Below the pieces are notes generated by a model. The model was not told the DNA's origin and made no database searches. It saw nothing but the letters and a program-made list of their open reading frames with translations. From the NCBI GenBank assembly GCA_020635055.1, contig JACKAN010000003.1, positions 62,001 to 126,000 on the forward strand: DNA of 64,000 bases, in the 5' to 3' direction. Shown piece after piece: positions 8,523-17,877 of the stretch. Both the position numbers and the translations under genes were made by a program. Origin of the DNA: Pseudobdellovibrionaceae bacterium. Lineage in GTDB: Bacteria; Bdellovibrionota; Bdellovibrionia; Bdellovibrionales; UBA1609. How positions within the stretch are numbered: the first letter of the stretch is position 1; every line of letters starts with the position of its first letter.

Positions 8523-10007
8523 ATGAACGTCATTACATCTAGCAGCATAATCCAGGCCATTCAAGCTGGAATTCAATTTTCTAATGAAATACAGAAGGAC
8601 AAGAAAGCTAAAAATAAAATATATGTGTTTAGTAGACCACAGAAATCTTCTGTTCTTAAGCATTTAAAATCTCAATTGTACGATTGGCAATGGCAAGATC
8701 TAGAAGAAAGTAATTTTAAAGCAAAACAGATTTTTCAGGTGGAAAATGGATTTATATATTACTTGCCCCTCCATTTAGAAATAGAAAAAAAATATGCACC
8801 CAAACAATTGCATATTTCCTCATGGGGCACTGCCAGAGATAAGATGGGGGCAATATTTAGTTCTGTGGATCTATCACGACCTACAGAAATATCTTTTATT
8901 GATTGTACACGTGAACAAATGCTAGCTGCCCTTTTGGGTGTTGGTCTTGCAAGTTACATGTACAAAGTAAAAGCTCAAAAACCAAAAACTATCTTTTTAA
9001 ATTATTTTGGAAAAAAATTAACTGATAAAGATCTAAATAAAATATCTGCGGAATACAGTGCAGTAAATTTAGCTAGACATTTAGTTAACCTTCCAGCTGG
9101 GGATCTCAATCCCACTTCATATGTAAAATTAATTAAAACTTTGTTTAAAGATGTAAATGTTAATGTTTTAAATCCTGAACAGTTAAAAAAAGAAGGCATG
9201 GGATTAATGTTGGGAGTTGGAGGAGGTGCTCAAAATGGACCTTTTCTTGTTCATCTGTCCTTTCGAAAAGCAGCTAAGTCTCAAAAGCCAATAGCTTTCA
9301 TTGGAAAAGGAGTTACTTTTGATTCTGGTGGATTAAATATAAAGCCTGCAGAAAATATGCGCTTAATGAAAAAAGATATGGGGGGATCTGCCAGTTTGTT
9401 GGGAGTAGCTTATTATTTGATGTTATCCAAAGAAAAAGTAAATTGCGATTTTTATTTAGCAATTGCTGAAAACGCAATTTCATCGAATTCTTTTCGCCCA
9501 GGGGATGTTTTGCATTCAAGAAAGGGTTTAACAGTGGAAATTCACAATACTGATGCCGAAGGTCGGTTGATATTGGCTGATGCTCTAAATTATGCTGTTA
9601 CACAAAAAGAAACCCCAAGAGCTTTAATTGATGTGGCGACTTTAACAGGTGCTGTCAAACAAGGTTTAGGTGCAAATTTACCCGGTTTATTTTGTTCAGA
9701 AGAAAATTTGCAATCGCAATTGCTAAGTAGTGCCAAAAAAAGTGGCGAATTTATTTGGCCACTTCCCTTGGATCCACAACAAGAGTTGGCTCTAACTTCC
9801 AATGTGGCAGATTTAGTGAATTGTACAGATGGCTTTGGTGGAGCAGTAAAAGCGGCTCTGTTTTTACAAAGATTTACTGAAGACTTGCCATGGGCCCATT
9901 TTGATATTTATGCTTGGAATGATAGCCCCCGCGGTGCCTTGAGAGAAAAAGGTGGAAGCGGTCAAATTGTACAATCACTTTTAAAGTTTCTAGGAGTTTC
10001 TGGATGA
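8523..10007 (+). CDS. pepA: M17 leucyl aminopeptidase
   Basis: A cytosolic dinuclear-metal aminopeptidase that removes N-terminal residues from peptides, 494 residues from the chosen start. The C-terminal catalytic domain has GKGVTFDSGG (metal-binding Lys and Asp near 262 and 267), KKDMGGSA and the family signature NTDAEGRL at about 342-349. I chose ATG 8523 over the in-frame TTG at 8502 because AGGGAGA lies 6-10 bases before it. The gene overlaps the next by 4 bases (ATGA), so the two are probably coupled. Confidence 0.94.
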   Translation: MNVITSSSIIQAIQAGIQFSNEIQKDKKAKNKIYVFSRPQKSSVLKHLKSQLYDWQWQDLEESNFKAKQIFQVENGFIYYLPLHLEIEKKYAPKQLHISSWGTARDKMGAIFSSVDLSRPTEISFIDCTREQMLAALLGVGLASYMYKVKAQKPKTIFLNYFGKKLTDKDLNKISAEYSAVNLARHLVNLPAGDLNPTSYVKLIKTLFKDVNVNVLNPEQLKKEGMGLMLGVGGGAQNGPFLVHLSFRKAAKSQKPIAFIGKGVTFDSGGLNIKPAENMRLMKKDMGGSASLLGVAYYLMLSKEKVNCDFYLAIAENAISSNSFRPGDVLHSRKGLTVEIHNTDAEGRLILADALNYAVTQKETPRALIDVATLTGAVKQGLGANLPGLFCSEENLQSQLLSSAKKSGEFIWPLPLDPQQELALTSNVADLVNCTDGFGGAVKAALFLQRFTEDLPWAHFDIYAWNDSPRGALREKGGSGQIVQSLLKFLGVSG

Positions 10008-10714
10008 AAAAAATTATTACCTTGTTAAGCTTATTATTTGCCACTCAATCTGTTTTCGCCATTGAAACTTGGGAGTTGGAGGCGGGGACAGAAATACCAT
10101 TTCAAATAGCCGGTCGTGTAAAAGCAAATTTTAATAGTGAATTTTATGCCACTACAGGTTTGGGAATGTCTTTGGATTTTTTAATGGGCATTAACAGCTC
10201 TCTAATTTCTGGTGTTGGCATTTTAGGAGAGAACACCGCAGAAGTTGTGACTTCAGCAATTTCAAATAGCTTTATTATAGATATAAGAGGTGGTTGGAAT
10301 TTACACAATCTCAATGGTTTATTTGTAGAAGCCGGCTATCTATATATGATGGGCGGCGGGGGTGATGTGACTGTGGATCAACTCGAGAATGCTTTTGGTA
10401 CAGAGTATTCAGCAAATCCACTAGTCTTGTCCAATGCCTCTTTAATGAGTATTGGTACGGATTTACACGCACTAACAGTTCACGCCGGATATCGCTGGCA
10501 AATTGCTGAAAACTGGCTATTCAATGTTGATGTGGGTTTAATAAAGCCTTTTACATCAACAACGACTTTGAATGCAGATCAAGTTGTAGGGGGATCACAA
10601 GCAGTGCTCGTTGCTCAACAATTAAAAGATCATGTTGAGAGTGAAATTTCGGATGTTTACCTGTCGCAGTTGTTTATTCCCACAGCAACAGTTTGGTTGA
10701 GCTGGTTATTTTAA
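10004..10714 (+). CDS. Probable outer-membrane beta-barrel protein
   Basis: A 236-residue exported protein of unknown function. It has a signal peptide (MKKIITLLSLLFATQSVFA), then repeated glycine-rich amphipathic strands such as FYATTGLGMSLDFLMG and LFVEAGYLYMMGGGG. It ends in the aromatic TVWLSWLF, the C-terminal phenylalanine typical of proteins inserted by the BAM machinery. It overlaps the pepA stop by 4 bases. No family name can be given. Confidence 0.75.
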   Translation: MKKIITLLSLLFATQSVFAIETWELEAGTEIPFQIAGRVKANFNSEFYATTGLGMSLDFLMGINSSLISGVGILGENTAEVVTSAISNSFIIDIRGGWNLHNLNGLFVEAGYLYMMGGGGDVTVDQLENAFGTEYSANPLVLSNASLMSIGTDLHALTVHAGYRWQIAENWLFNVDVGLIKPFTSTTTLNADQVVGGSQAVLVAQQLKDHVESEISDVYLSQLFIPTATVWLSWLF

Positions 10715-10740
10715 AGTAGGTACTTGATTAAAATTTTTTC

Positions 10741-12120
10741 TTATTTATAGCCGAAGAGTTTTTTGTTTTCTATGAGTTGGCAGACAGCTTCTGGAACATA
10801 CTTTTTCCAATTTGGATCTTTATTTTTCATTAAGTCTCTTACCTGTGAGGATAGCAAAGAGGTATCGATATCTTCACAACCGAGTATGTCCACGATCCTT
10901 TGGTTTTCTAATAGATAATTATATAAACTGGCTAACTGTTTATTGGGGTGAAAGGTCTTCGCGGTTGTACAGGTATCTGCTGTTTTATAGGGGAAAACAA
11001 GAAATCGAGAGCGATGATCAAAAAGTTTACCGAAGGCGTTTAAAATCCCACCCTTATTGGGTTCGTAATAGGACTCATCAAGTATTTTCTCTAATAATGA
11101 AGCACCAATCACAATGCTGATAGACTCCTTAGTGCATTTTCTTAAGTAGGATTTAATTTGAAAAAACAAGGGAAAATTTGTAACCATAACCGAGTGTCCA
11201 CTAGCATTAATAGTTTCAATACGACTTAAATAATCGTCAAAGGGTTGATCATCAGGGTCTTCTAGGTCAGCAATGGTGAATTCTAGTATAGAACATTGAG
11301 GCTGTCCACTTTGGTTAAAGTCTTGGGCGGCCTTTTCGGCTTTTTCTAATATACTTAAATTAGTTTTTGTAATAGGCGCAAAGGTGCCACGCAAAATGAC
11401 TACAGATTTTCCATAAAGATGATCTGTGGATTGTTTAATTTCTCCATTTGGCGAAAATATTAAGGAATGACTCATTTTAAAGGCTAACATTTGTAGACCT
11501 GCTTTTTGTAGACTTAAGTGTTTTAAGTCCTCACCACTAAAATGAATAAAATCGATTTGTACTCTATCATTATATAAATTATCCATTAAAGAAGAAATAA
11601 TGAGGTCTTCAGAATCTGTTAAGTAGACGGCGGCGTAAATGAGATTGACTCCCAAAATACCTACAGCTTCTTGTTGTTGCAATCTCATTCTATCTAGTAA
11701 ATTTACATGAATTAAAATCTCATTCACCGGTCCGTTTGCAGACAATTGAAAACGCAATCCCATCCAAGCATGAGACGTTGACTCTTCTTGGTGACTATCG
11801 GTAGCCACGGTATTTGCATAAGTAAAAAAACAACGACTATCTGTAGAGAGGCGTTCTGATAGTAATTTGTACTCATGATCTAACATATTGTTAAGCCGTT
11901 CCCGACTCACATAACGTAGGGCTTTACCATATATTTCATCACTAAAAGTCATATCATAAGCGGACATAGTTTTTGCAATGGTCCTGGAGGCATGACCGGC
12001 TTGAAAAAAATATCTAGCAACCTCTTGGCCCGCGCCAATTTCAGCAAAGGTGCCATAGATTCTGTCGTCTTCATTAATTATATGTGCTTTTCTTGCGGTG
12101 GATATGATGTCATTAGCCAT
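10741..12120 (-). CDS. Conserved-looking cytosolic protein of unknown function
   Basis: A 459-residue protein without signal peptide or membrane segment. The N-terminus is distinctive: GTFAEIGAGQEVARYFFQAG near residues 24-43. The rest alternates helices and strands like a soluble enzyme, with VVILRGTFAPITKTNLSIL in the middle and VIGASLLEKILDESYYEPNKG later. I see no P-loop, metal-binding cluster or other catalytic signature. It is monocistronic, faces the beta-barrel gene convergently and is followed upstream by the acyl-CoA synthetase. The well-formed composition suggests a real and probably conserved gene. Confidence 0.8.
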   Translation of the reverse strand: MANDIISTARKAHIINEDDRIYGTFAEIGAGQEVARYFFQAGHASRTIAKTMSAYDMTFSDEIYGKALRYVSRERLNNMLDHEYKLLSERLSTDSRCFFTYANTVATDSHQEESTSHAWMGLRFQLSANGPVNEILIHVNLLDRMRLQQQEAVGILGVNLIYAAVYLTDSEDLIISSLMDNLYNDRVQIDFIHFSGEDLKHLSLQKAGLQMLAFKMSHSLIFSPNGEIKQSTDHLYGKSVVILRGTFAPITKTNLSILEKAEKAAQDFNQSGQPQCSILEFTIADLEDPDDQPFDDYLSRIETINASGHSVMVTNFPLFFQIKSYLRKCTKESISIVIGASLLEKILDESYYEPNKGGILNAFGKLFDHRSRFLVFPYKTADTCTTAKTFHPNKQLASLYNYLLENQRIVDILGCEDIDTSLLSSQVRDLMKNKDPNWKKYVPEAVCQLIENKKLFGYK

Positions 12121-12233
12121 AGAGCTTTTATTATAGAGATGTTTTTTATAAAAACAACATTCCTATAATATATAAAATAATTTAAATAAACCTGTAAACA
12201 AGGATGAACAGATTTATTATTTGAAAAAGAATC

Positions 12234-13895
12234 CTAAACCTCTCGCAGGGCACGGCGTAGTATTTTTCCGACATTAGTTTTAGGAAGTTCGCTTCTAAAC
12301 TCAATGTGTTTGGGGATCTTGTAATTTACTAGATCCTGTCGGCAAAAATCTTTTAGTTCCTGCTCATTCACCTTATGTCCAGGCTTCAAAACTACAAAAA
12401 GTTTAACTGCTTCTGTGGATTTTTCATCGGGTATTCCAACAGCGGCCGCTTCAAGTACAGCAGGATGTTTTACCGCAATATCTTCTACTTCATTGGGATA
12501 TACATTAAAACCTGAAACCAAGATCATATCTTTTTTTCGATCTACAATTTTAACAAATCCATCTTCCATGATTTCAGCAATATCTCCAGTTTTAAGCCAG
12601 TCCGAAGTTAACATAACTTTTTCTGTTTCATCGGGGCGCTGCCAATAGCCTTTCATGACTTGAGGACCCTTTATACATAACTCACCAGCTTGTTGAAATC
12701 CCAACTCAACACCTTCTTCATCTATGACCTTCACTTCCGTAGAGGGGACGGGCATGCCAATACTGCCAACTCGATTGTTTTCATTTAACGGATTAACACA
12801 GGCAACAGGGGAGGTTTCAGTTAGACCAAATCCTTCATATATAACTGTATTGGTTTTTTTCTGCCAGAGCTCGGCGACAACTCTTTGTAGGGCCATGCCA
12901 CCAGCAACACTAAATTTTAAATGCGAAAAATCTATTGTTGTAAAATCGGGGTGATTGGCAAGGGCGTTAAATAGTGTGTTCACACCTGTAAACAATGTGA
13001 ATTTTTCTTTTTTTAATGTTTTTATAAATCCGGGTATATCTTTGGGATTTGTTATAAGAACATTGGTCCCACCCATTTTCAAAAAGCAAAGACAATTCAC
13101 CGTCAAAGAAAATATATGATACAAAGGCAAAGCTGTGATTACAACTTCCTCTCCATCTGTAAGATCTGTGGCGATCCACTCCTTCACTTGTAACATATTA
13201 GCTATAATGTTTTTATGAGTAAGCATAGCTCCTTTAGATACACCCGTAGTACCACCTGTGTATTGTAAAAAAGCTAAATCTTCATGACCCAATTCAAGGG
13301 GTGAATACTTATTTAATTTTCCAATATCTAAAGCTTCAAGGAGCGAAAATGAGCCGGCTAAATGAAAGTTGGGTACCATTTTCTTTACATGTTTAATGGC
13401 AAAATTAACAATATGACTTTTTGGCCACCCCAACATATCACCCAACTGAGTTACAACCACAGTTTCTATTTTTGTATCTTTTAGTACCTCTTCTAGTTGA
13501 CTCGCAAAATTAGATAAAACAACAATGGCTTTTGCTCCAGAATCTACAAATTGATATTTCATCTCTCTGGCTGTGTAGAGAGGGTTAGTGTTGACGACAA
13601 TAAGTCCCGCCTTGAGTGCACCAAAAAGCACCACTGGGAATTGCAATAGATTTGGCAATTGAATGGCAATGCGATCACCTTTTTTAAGACCTTGTTTTTG
13701 CAAAAAACCAGCAAATTGATTTGTAAGTTCATCCAACTCCGAAAAAGTAATGCTGGCACCCATATTTTTATAAGCAATTTTGTCATTGTATTTATCAACA
13801 CTTTTATTAAAAACATCGACTATAGATTTGTAAACATTGGGGTTAATTTCATGATTAACGCCTTTTGGATAATTTTTTAACCAAACTTTTTCCAT
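12234..13895 (-). CDS. fadD: Long-chain fatty acid-CoA ligase (FadD-like)
   Basis: An AMP-forming acyl-CoA synthetase that activates fatty acids with ATP and CoA for beta-oxidation or lipid synthesis, 553 residues. It has the ANL-superfamily signatures: YTGGTTGVSKGAMLTH at about 212-227, YEGFGLTETSP, GDIAEIMEDGFVKIVDRKK and VSGFNVYPNEVED, and the C-terminal catalytic lysine region LPKTNVGKILRR. Length and motifs fit FadD rather than acetyl-CoA synthetase. The chain-length specificity is inferred. It stands alone, with spacers of 113 bases on both sides. Confidence 0.92.
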   Translation of the reverse strand: MEKVWLKNYPKGVNHEINPNVYKSIVDVFNKSVDKYNDKIAYKNMGASITFSELDELTNQFAGFLQKQGLKKGDRIAIQLPNLLQFPVVLFGALKAGLIVVNTNPLYTAREMKYQFVDSGAKAIVVLSNFASQLEEVLKDTKIETVVVTQLGDMLGWPKSHIVNFAIKHVKKMVPNFHLAGSFSLLEALDIGKLNKYSPLELGHEDLAFLQYTGGTTGVSKGAMLTHKNIIANMLQVKEWIATDLTDGEEVVITALPLYHIFSLTVNCLCFLKMGGTNVLITNPKDIPGFIKTLKKEKFTLFTGVNTLFNALANHPDFTTIDFSHLKFSVAGGMALQRVVAELWQKKTNTVIYEGFGLTETSPVACVNPLNENNRVGSIGMPVPSTEVKVIDEEGVELGFQQAGELCIKGPQVMKGYWQRPDETEKVMLTSDWLKTGDIAEIMEDGFVKIVDRKKDMILVSGFNVYPNEVEDIAVKHPAVLEAAAVGIPDEKSTEAVKLFVVLKPGHKVNEQELKDFCRQDLVNYKIPKHIEFRSELPKTNVGKILRRALREV

Positions 13896-14007
13896 ATAAG
13901 TACCCTCCGGTTGAGGTTCCAGTCATAATAATACTTACCCAGTTCAATGCAGAACCACTTATTAGTCAAACCTGAATTTAATTAAGATAATAACTTCTCA
14001 AAGGGCT

Positions 14008-14787
14008 ATGACTGTGTTAGCTAAAAATATGGAAAAAAGCAGAGGAGCCTCTTTTTATTTAAGTTCAGGATATAAGTCACTGCCTCCATTGAATCTAAAA
14101 GTGTTACCCGAAAAAATTTATGGTCAAAGTTGGTCCCCAGGTGGAATGGGCTTTAACTTTTTAGTAGAAGTGACTTGGTCCAGTGAAGTCTGCGAGCCAC
14201 TGCCATGGAAAGACTGGCTTCTTGATTGGGATCATCAATTTTATAATGAGAATGTAAATTTTAAAAATCAGACATTTACTCTAGAATTGTTGAATTTAAA
14301 AATTTTTGAAGATTTAAGAAAAAAGTCTGGTTTAAAAGACATTAATTTAAAAATTCATCAAGGAGACAATCAATATTCAAGAATTGTATCAGACAAATAT
14401 CCACAAATCAGTTGGGCAAAATCTTATAAATTTAATAGCTTGCATCGCCATCATAATGAAAGCTTAACAAATGAAGAAAACGAAAAGCTATTTCGCAAGT
14501 GTTCGCAAATTCATGGACATGAATATACATTAACAGTTGAAGGTGAAAGTGAAATAGAGGCCTCCACTGGAGTTGTTTTTTGGCACTCTATTTTGGATGA
14601 TGCGGTTATGAAAGAAGTCATTCAACCTTTTCATGGACATATAATTAATGATTTTATTGGCAATACCTCTGGAGAAACTTTACTGCAGCACATTGAAAAG
14701 CAGCTTAAAAGTGTGCTGCCTCATTCCATTTGTTGGTCCTTTTTCCTTAAAGAAACAAAGAGAAATTCATTTGCTATAATTTCATAA
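14008..14787 (+). CDS. Tandem 6-pyruvoyl-tetrahydropterin synthase/QueD-like protein
   Basis: A 259-residue protein that reads as two T-fold units. The C-terminal unit, from about residue 138, keeps the family residues: HRHH at 146-149, Cys 165 and HGH at 169-171, as in 6-carboxytetrahydropterin synthase, and ILDDAVMKEV. The N-terminal unit has the same spacing but GMGFNF where HGHNY would be, and DWDHQFYNE, so it has lost its zinc ligands. Two-unit relatives are known. Which reaction it performs (queuosine precursor or other pterin) is open, since no other que genes are here. Confidence 0.78.
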   Translation: MTVLAKNMEKSRGASFYLSSGYKSLPPLNLKVLPEKIYGQSWSPGGMGFNFLVEVTWSSEVCEPLPWKDWLLDWDHQFYNENVNFKNQTFTLELLNLKIFEDLRKKSGLKDINLKIHQGDNQYSRIVSDKYPQISWAKSYKFNSLHRHHNESLTNEENEKLFRKCSQIHGHEYTLTVEGESEIEASTGVVFWHSILDDAVMKEVIQPFHGHIINDFIGNTSGETLLQHIEKQLKSVLPHSICWSFFLKETKRNSFAIIS

Positions 14788-14884
14788 TATTTTCGTCAAC
14801 TTAGTGCTTTGCACAATTATGTCTTTTCCATTGCTTTGCTTGGGTTCAACTGTGGCATAATAAACAATCAATTGGAGGAACAAT

Positions 14885-15463
14885 ATGATGAAATCATTAA
14901 AAATATGTTTTGGATTTATAACTTTAAGTAGTTTGTTAGTAGCATGTGCAAATCCAAACAAAGCGCGCGATATTGAAACCAAAATGGACAAGGCAACAAG
15001 TGTTTCTGGTGATACCCATTTAGGTATTAAAGATGGAAATTTAGTAGTACAAAAAAAGGTACAAATGAATGAAGAGCTCCGACGTTTGCAAAATGAAGTT
15101 TACTCACTTGAAGATAGGGTCTACGGAAATCGAAAGTATGGTTCCGAGGGACTTTATGGGATGCTAAAACAATGCAGGAAGGATCTCAGCAGTAAAAAGT
15201 ATGGCGGAGATGGTAAACTGGTTTGGACAGAGCCCATGGATCGTGTCACAGATAAAGAGGATGACTGGGAAGTGGGTGTTGATGAAACGGATAAAATTGT
15301 AGGCGTTTCTGATGAATTCCTACTAGATCGAATTAAAAGATTTAAAGACTACAAGAAAGTTCTGCAAAAAAGAGAAGATGAATATAAAGAAAAAACTGAA
15401 ATTTGTGATGCTAAACTAGAAACTCAAAAGAGTGACCAAAAACAAAAAGAGGCATCCAATTAA
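14885..15463 (+). CDS. Small lipoprotein of unknown function
   Basis: 192 residues with a lipobox LLVAC (Cys 21) after a short hydrophobic signal, so it is a probable lipoprotein. The mature part is charged and helical (MNEELRRLQNEVYSLEDRVYG and a Lys/Glu-rich tail), suggesting a short coiled coil. TTGGAGGA lies just before the start. It is followed 13 bases later by another exported protein gene, so they form a likely unit. No family recognised. Confidence 0.8.
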   Translation: MMKSLKICFGFITLSSLLVACANPNKARDIETKMDKATSVSGDTHLGIKDGNLVVQKKVQMNEELRRLQNEVYSLEDRVYGNRKYGSEGLYGMLKQCRKDLSSKKYGGDGKLVWTEPMDRVTDKEDDWEVGVDETDKIVGVSDEFLLDRIKRFKDYKKVLQKREDEYKEKTEICDAKLETQKSDQKQKEASN

Positions 15464-15476
15464 GGAAATAATTTAA

Positions 15477-16100
15477 ATGAAAGACCGGGGCTTTATTTTT
15501 TTTGTTATTGGACTGCTGTTGCTAAGTTTTTTCTTAGTTCTCCAAGACAGTTTTGCCTCGGTTTTTAATAGTAAAGATCATTGTGTTGCTTATGTAGCAA
15601 AAAAGCGCTTGATGTTAATTCGAACAGTGGAAGTTGTTGGGAAAAATTGTGAGATAAGATCACAAATTGTACCTGATGTTGATAACCTATATGCGTTCAA
15701 ATTAGAAATTCCAATTGATAGCTTTGAAAGTGGTGAAGAAGAACGAGACAAGGATGTTAAAAAAATATTAAAAATAGACCAGCAAAACGCTTTAATTTTT
15801 TTAAGTGAAAAGAAGACAAAACAAGAGTGGAAAAAAGTGCTAATGGAGACCCATGAGGTTCCATTTTCAGGTCTACTAAGTATTGCCAACAATTCTTATA
15901 AGGTAAAAGCTTCGGTAAATATCATTAAAAGTAATGATGGAATGGAAGCTAGAGGAAAAATTATAACAAAATTTAATGATCTTGGTCTAGAACCACCAAG
16001 TTTGTTTGGTGGAATTATGGCAAAAGTAAAAGAAGACCTTGAATTGCAATTCATTTTACAATCTGAAAAGACCCTAGGTTTCAGTTCGCTATTAGAATAA
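15477..16100 (+). CDS. Exported protein, possibly YceI-like
   Basis: 207 residues, with an N-terminal hydrophobic segment (FIFFVIGLLLLSFFLVL) that is either an uncleaved anchor or a signal ending near SFA. The mature part contains KLEIPIDSFESGEEERDKDV, which recalls the strand-turn pattern of YceI-type lipid-binding barrels, and VPFSGLLSIANNSYKVKASV later. The match is suggestive only. It lies 13 bases behind the lipoprotein gene on the same strand. Confidence 0.7.
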   Translation: MKDRGFIFFVIGLLLLSFFLVLQDSFASVFNSKDHCVAYVAKKRLMLIRTVEVVGKNCEIRSQIVPDVDNLYAFKLEIPIDSFESGEEERDKDVKKILKIDQQNALIFLSEKKTKQEWKKVLMETHEVPFSGLLSIANNSYKVKASVNIIKSNDGMEARGKIITKFNDLGLEPPSLFGGIMAKVKEDLELQFILQSEKTLGFSSLLE

Positions 16101-16174
16101 ATAAGCCCTATGTCCAGCTGACAATTTACAAGTACGGTTAGGTATTAATATGTTTATGCCGATAACTATATGTT

Positions 16175-16990
16175 ATGATGTCGTTTATTATATTTATAGT
16201 ATCCATTTATTTGTTTTTGGGTCAGGGCTTGGCGGCATTAAATAATACTCAATGGTATGATAGTTACAATGAGCATACACTCCGTATTAACAGTCTTTAT
16301 ATTGTATCATTGAAGCTTAGTAAGTTGGCTAAAGATGACCGCTATAAGGATCCAAATATTTACAATAAAATTAAGGAAAACTTAAATTTAACTACAAAGT
16401 TTTGCTCTGACAGTTTTGAGTCTGAAATATATTTCAAAGCACAAAATGAGAATAGAACTCAGTCTGGTTATGATTACCAATTTAGTCAGATCAGTAAAGA
16501 TCTTTACAACAAGAGACAAGAGATTTATAGAAAATGTAAAAAAATTAAATCTTTGTTGAGTCGAAGTTCTTTTCAGTTTGGCCAGGACAATGAGGGACGT
16601 GTTGCCAATGCAGATTTACAAAATCACCTCGTAGTATTTGAAAACGTAAAATATACTTATAAAGAAATTAAAAATATCAGAGATAAACTGAAAGATGATT
16701 TTATTCCAGAGGAAGCAAAAAAAGACTTATTAAAATACTATAGAAACTATAAGGACTATGACTGTGATTGGGAGTATGAAAAAAAATTGTATATAAGTGC
16801 AAAAATTTTTCTAAAGGCCAAATTGGCAATAGATAAAGAACCAAATAAAGGTAAGGCTCCGGCCAGCACAAATTCAAAAGCAGAAATAAACTCACTTTTA
16901 GATCAATTAGAAAGAACTCACATTTCTATTCAAAGGTTCTGTGAAGAGATCCAACTCGAAAAAGATCAAATTAACAGAAAATTAAATTAA
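16175..16990 (+). CDS. Exported helical protein of unknown function
   Basis: 271 residues. A signal peptide (MSFIIFIVSIYLFLGQGLAA) is followed by an almost wholly helical, Lys- and Tyr-rich mature part with cysteines in TKFCSDS, YRKCKK, YDCDWE and QRFCEE. The start could be either of two adjacent ATGs. It ends 5 bases before the convergent gpmA stop. No family recognised. Confidence 0.75.
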   Translation: MMSFIIFIVSIYLFLGQGLAALNNTQWYDSYNEHTLRINSLYIVSLKLSKLAKDDRYKDPNIYNKIKENLNLTTKFCSDSFESEIYFKAQNENRTQSGYDYQFSQISKDLYNKRQEIYRKCKKIKSLLSRSSFQFGQDNEGRVANADLQNHLVVFENVKYTYKEIKNIRDKLKDDFIPEEAKKDLLKYYRNYKDYDCDWEYEKKLYISAKIFLKAKLAIDKEPNKGKAPASTNSKAEINSLLDQLERTHISIQRFCEEIQLEKDQINRKLN

Positions 16991-16995
16991 GGACC

Positions 16996-17739
16996 TTAAG
17001 TTTTGGCTTGATTAGCTACGGCATTTGCTGCTTTCAATGCGGCCTCTTGATCACCTAAATAATAGTGCTTCAGGGGCTGAAGTTTTTCGTTGAATTCATA
17101 AACCAAGGGTATCCCTGTAGGTATGTTAAGGTCTGTGATTTCTTCTTCACTTAAATTATCAAAGTGTTGAACGAGTGCGCGAATAGAATTTCCATGTGCA
17201 ACAATTAGGACTTTCTTTCCTTTTAAAACTTCTGGTGCAATATGCTTTTCCCAAAAGGGGAGAACTCTCTCTTTTGTATCTTTTAAAGCCTCACAGGAGG
17301 GTAGAAGTTTTTTATCCACATCTTGGTAACGGGGATCCAATTGGGGATGGCGATCATCTTCAAGTTCTAGAGCTGGAGGGGGAGTCCCATAACTTCGACG
17401 CCATGTGAAAACTTGATCCTCACCGTATTTCTGTGTGGTTTCTGATTTATTTAATCCTTGTAGAGCACCATAATGCCTTTCGTTAAGTCGCCAAGTTCTT
17501 GCTACGGGGATCCACATTAAATCTAATTCAGAGAGTACAATCCAAAGTGTGCGTATGGCTCTTTTAAGAACAGAAGTAAAAGCTAAATCAAATGTAAAGC
17601 CTTCTTTTTTAAGGAGCTCTCCAGCAAGCTGGGCTTCTTTATGACCTAATTCTGTTAAGTCAATGTCTTTCCAGCCAGTAAAGCGATTTTCTAGGTTCCA
17701 TTGGCTTTGCCCATGTCGCATAAGAACAAGTTTGAACAT
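16996..17739 (-). CDS. gpmA: 2,3-bisphosphoglycerate-dependent phosphoglycerate mutase
   Basis: Interconverts 3- and 2-phosphoglycerate in glycolysis and gluconeogenesis, through a phosphohistidine. The protein has 247 residues, the normal length. It has LMRHGQSQWN with the catalytic His 9, FTGWKDIDLTELG, RTWRLNERHYGALQGLNK and IVAHGNSIRAL with the second active-site His. GAGGTAAAT precedes the ATG. The full motif set supports GpmA over cofactor-independent GpmI. Confidence 0.96.
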   Translation of the reverse strand: MFKLVLMRHGQSQWNLENRFTGWKDIDLTELGHKEAQLAGELLKKEGFTFDLAFTSVLKRAIRTLWIVLSELDLMWIPVARTWRLNERHYGALQGLNKSETTQKYGEDQVFTWRRSYGTPPPALELEDDRHPQLDPRYQDVDKKLLPSCEALKDTKERVLPFWEKHIAPEVLKGKKVLIVAHGNSIRALVQHFDNLSEEEITDLNIPTGIPLVYEFNEKLQPLKHYYLGDQEAALKAANAVANQAKT

Positions 17740-17877
17740 ATATTTACCTCTTTAATAAAAAGTTATAAAATTCAGCAAAATTTGCCATAGGCAATAGAAT
17801 TTGTATAGTTGCCAAACTTATTTTTGACTCTTTGTGTTTAATTGCATAAGTATATAAAAAATAAAAAGGGAGAAATT

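Noticed and set aside
12121..12180. Possible terminator hairpin (TGTTTTT/AAAAACA)
   Set aside because: The stem is only AT pairs with a mismatch and could arise by chance in this AT-rich gap.
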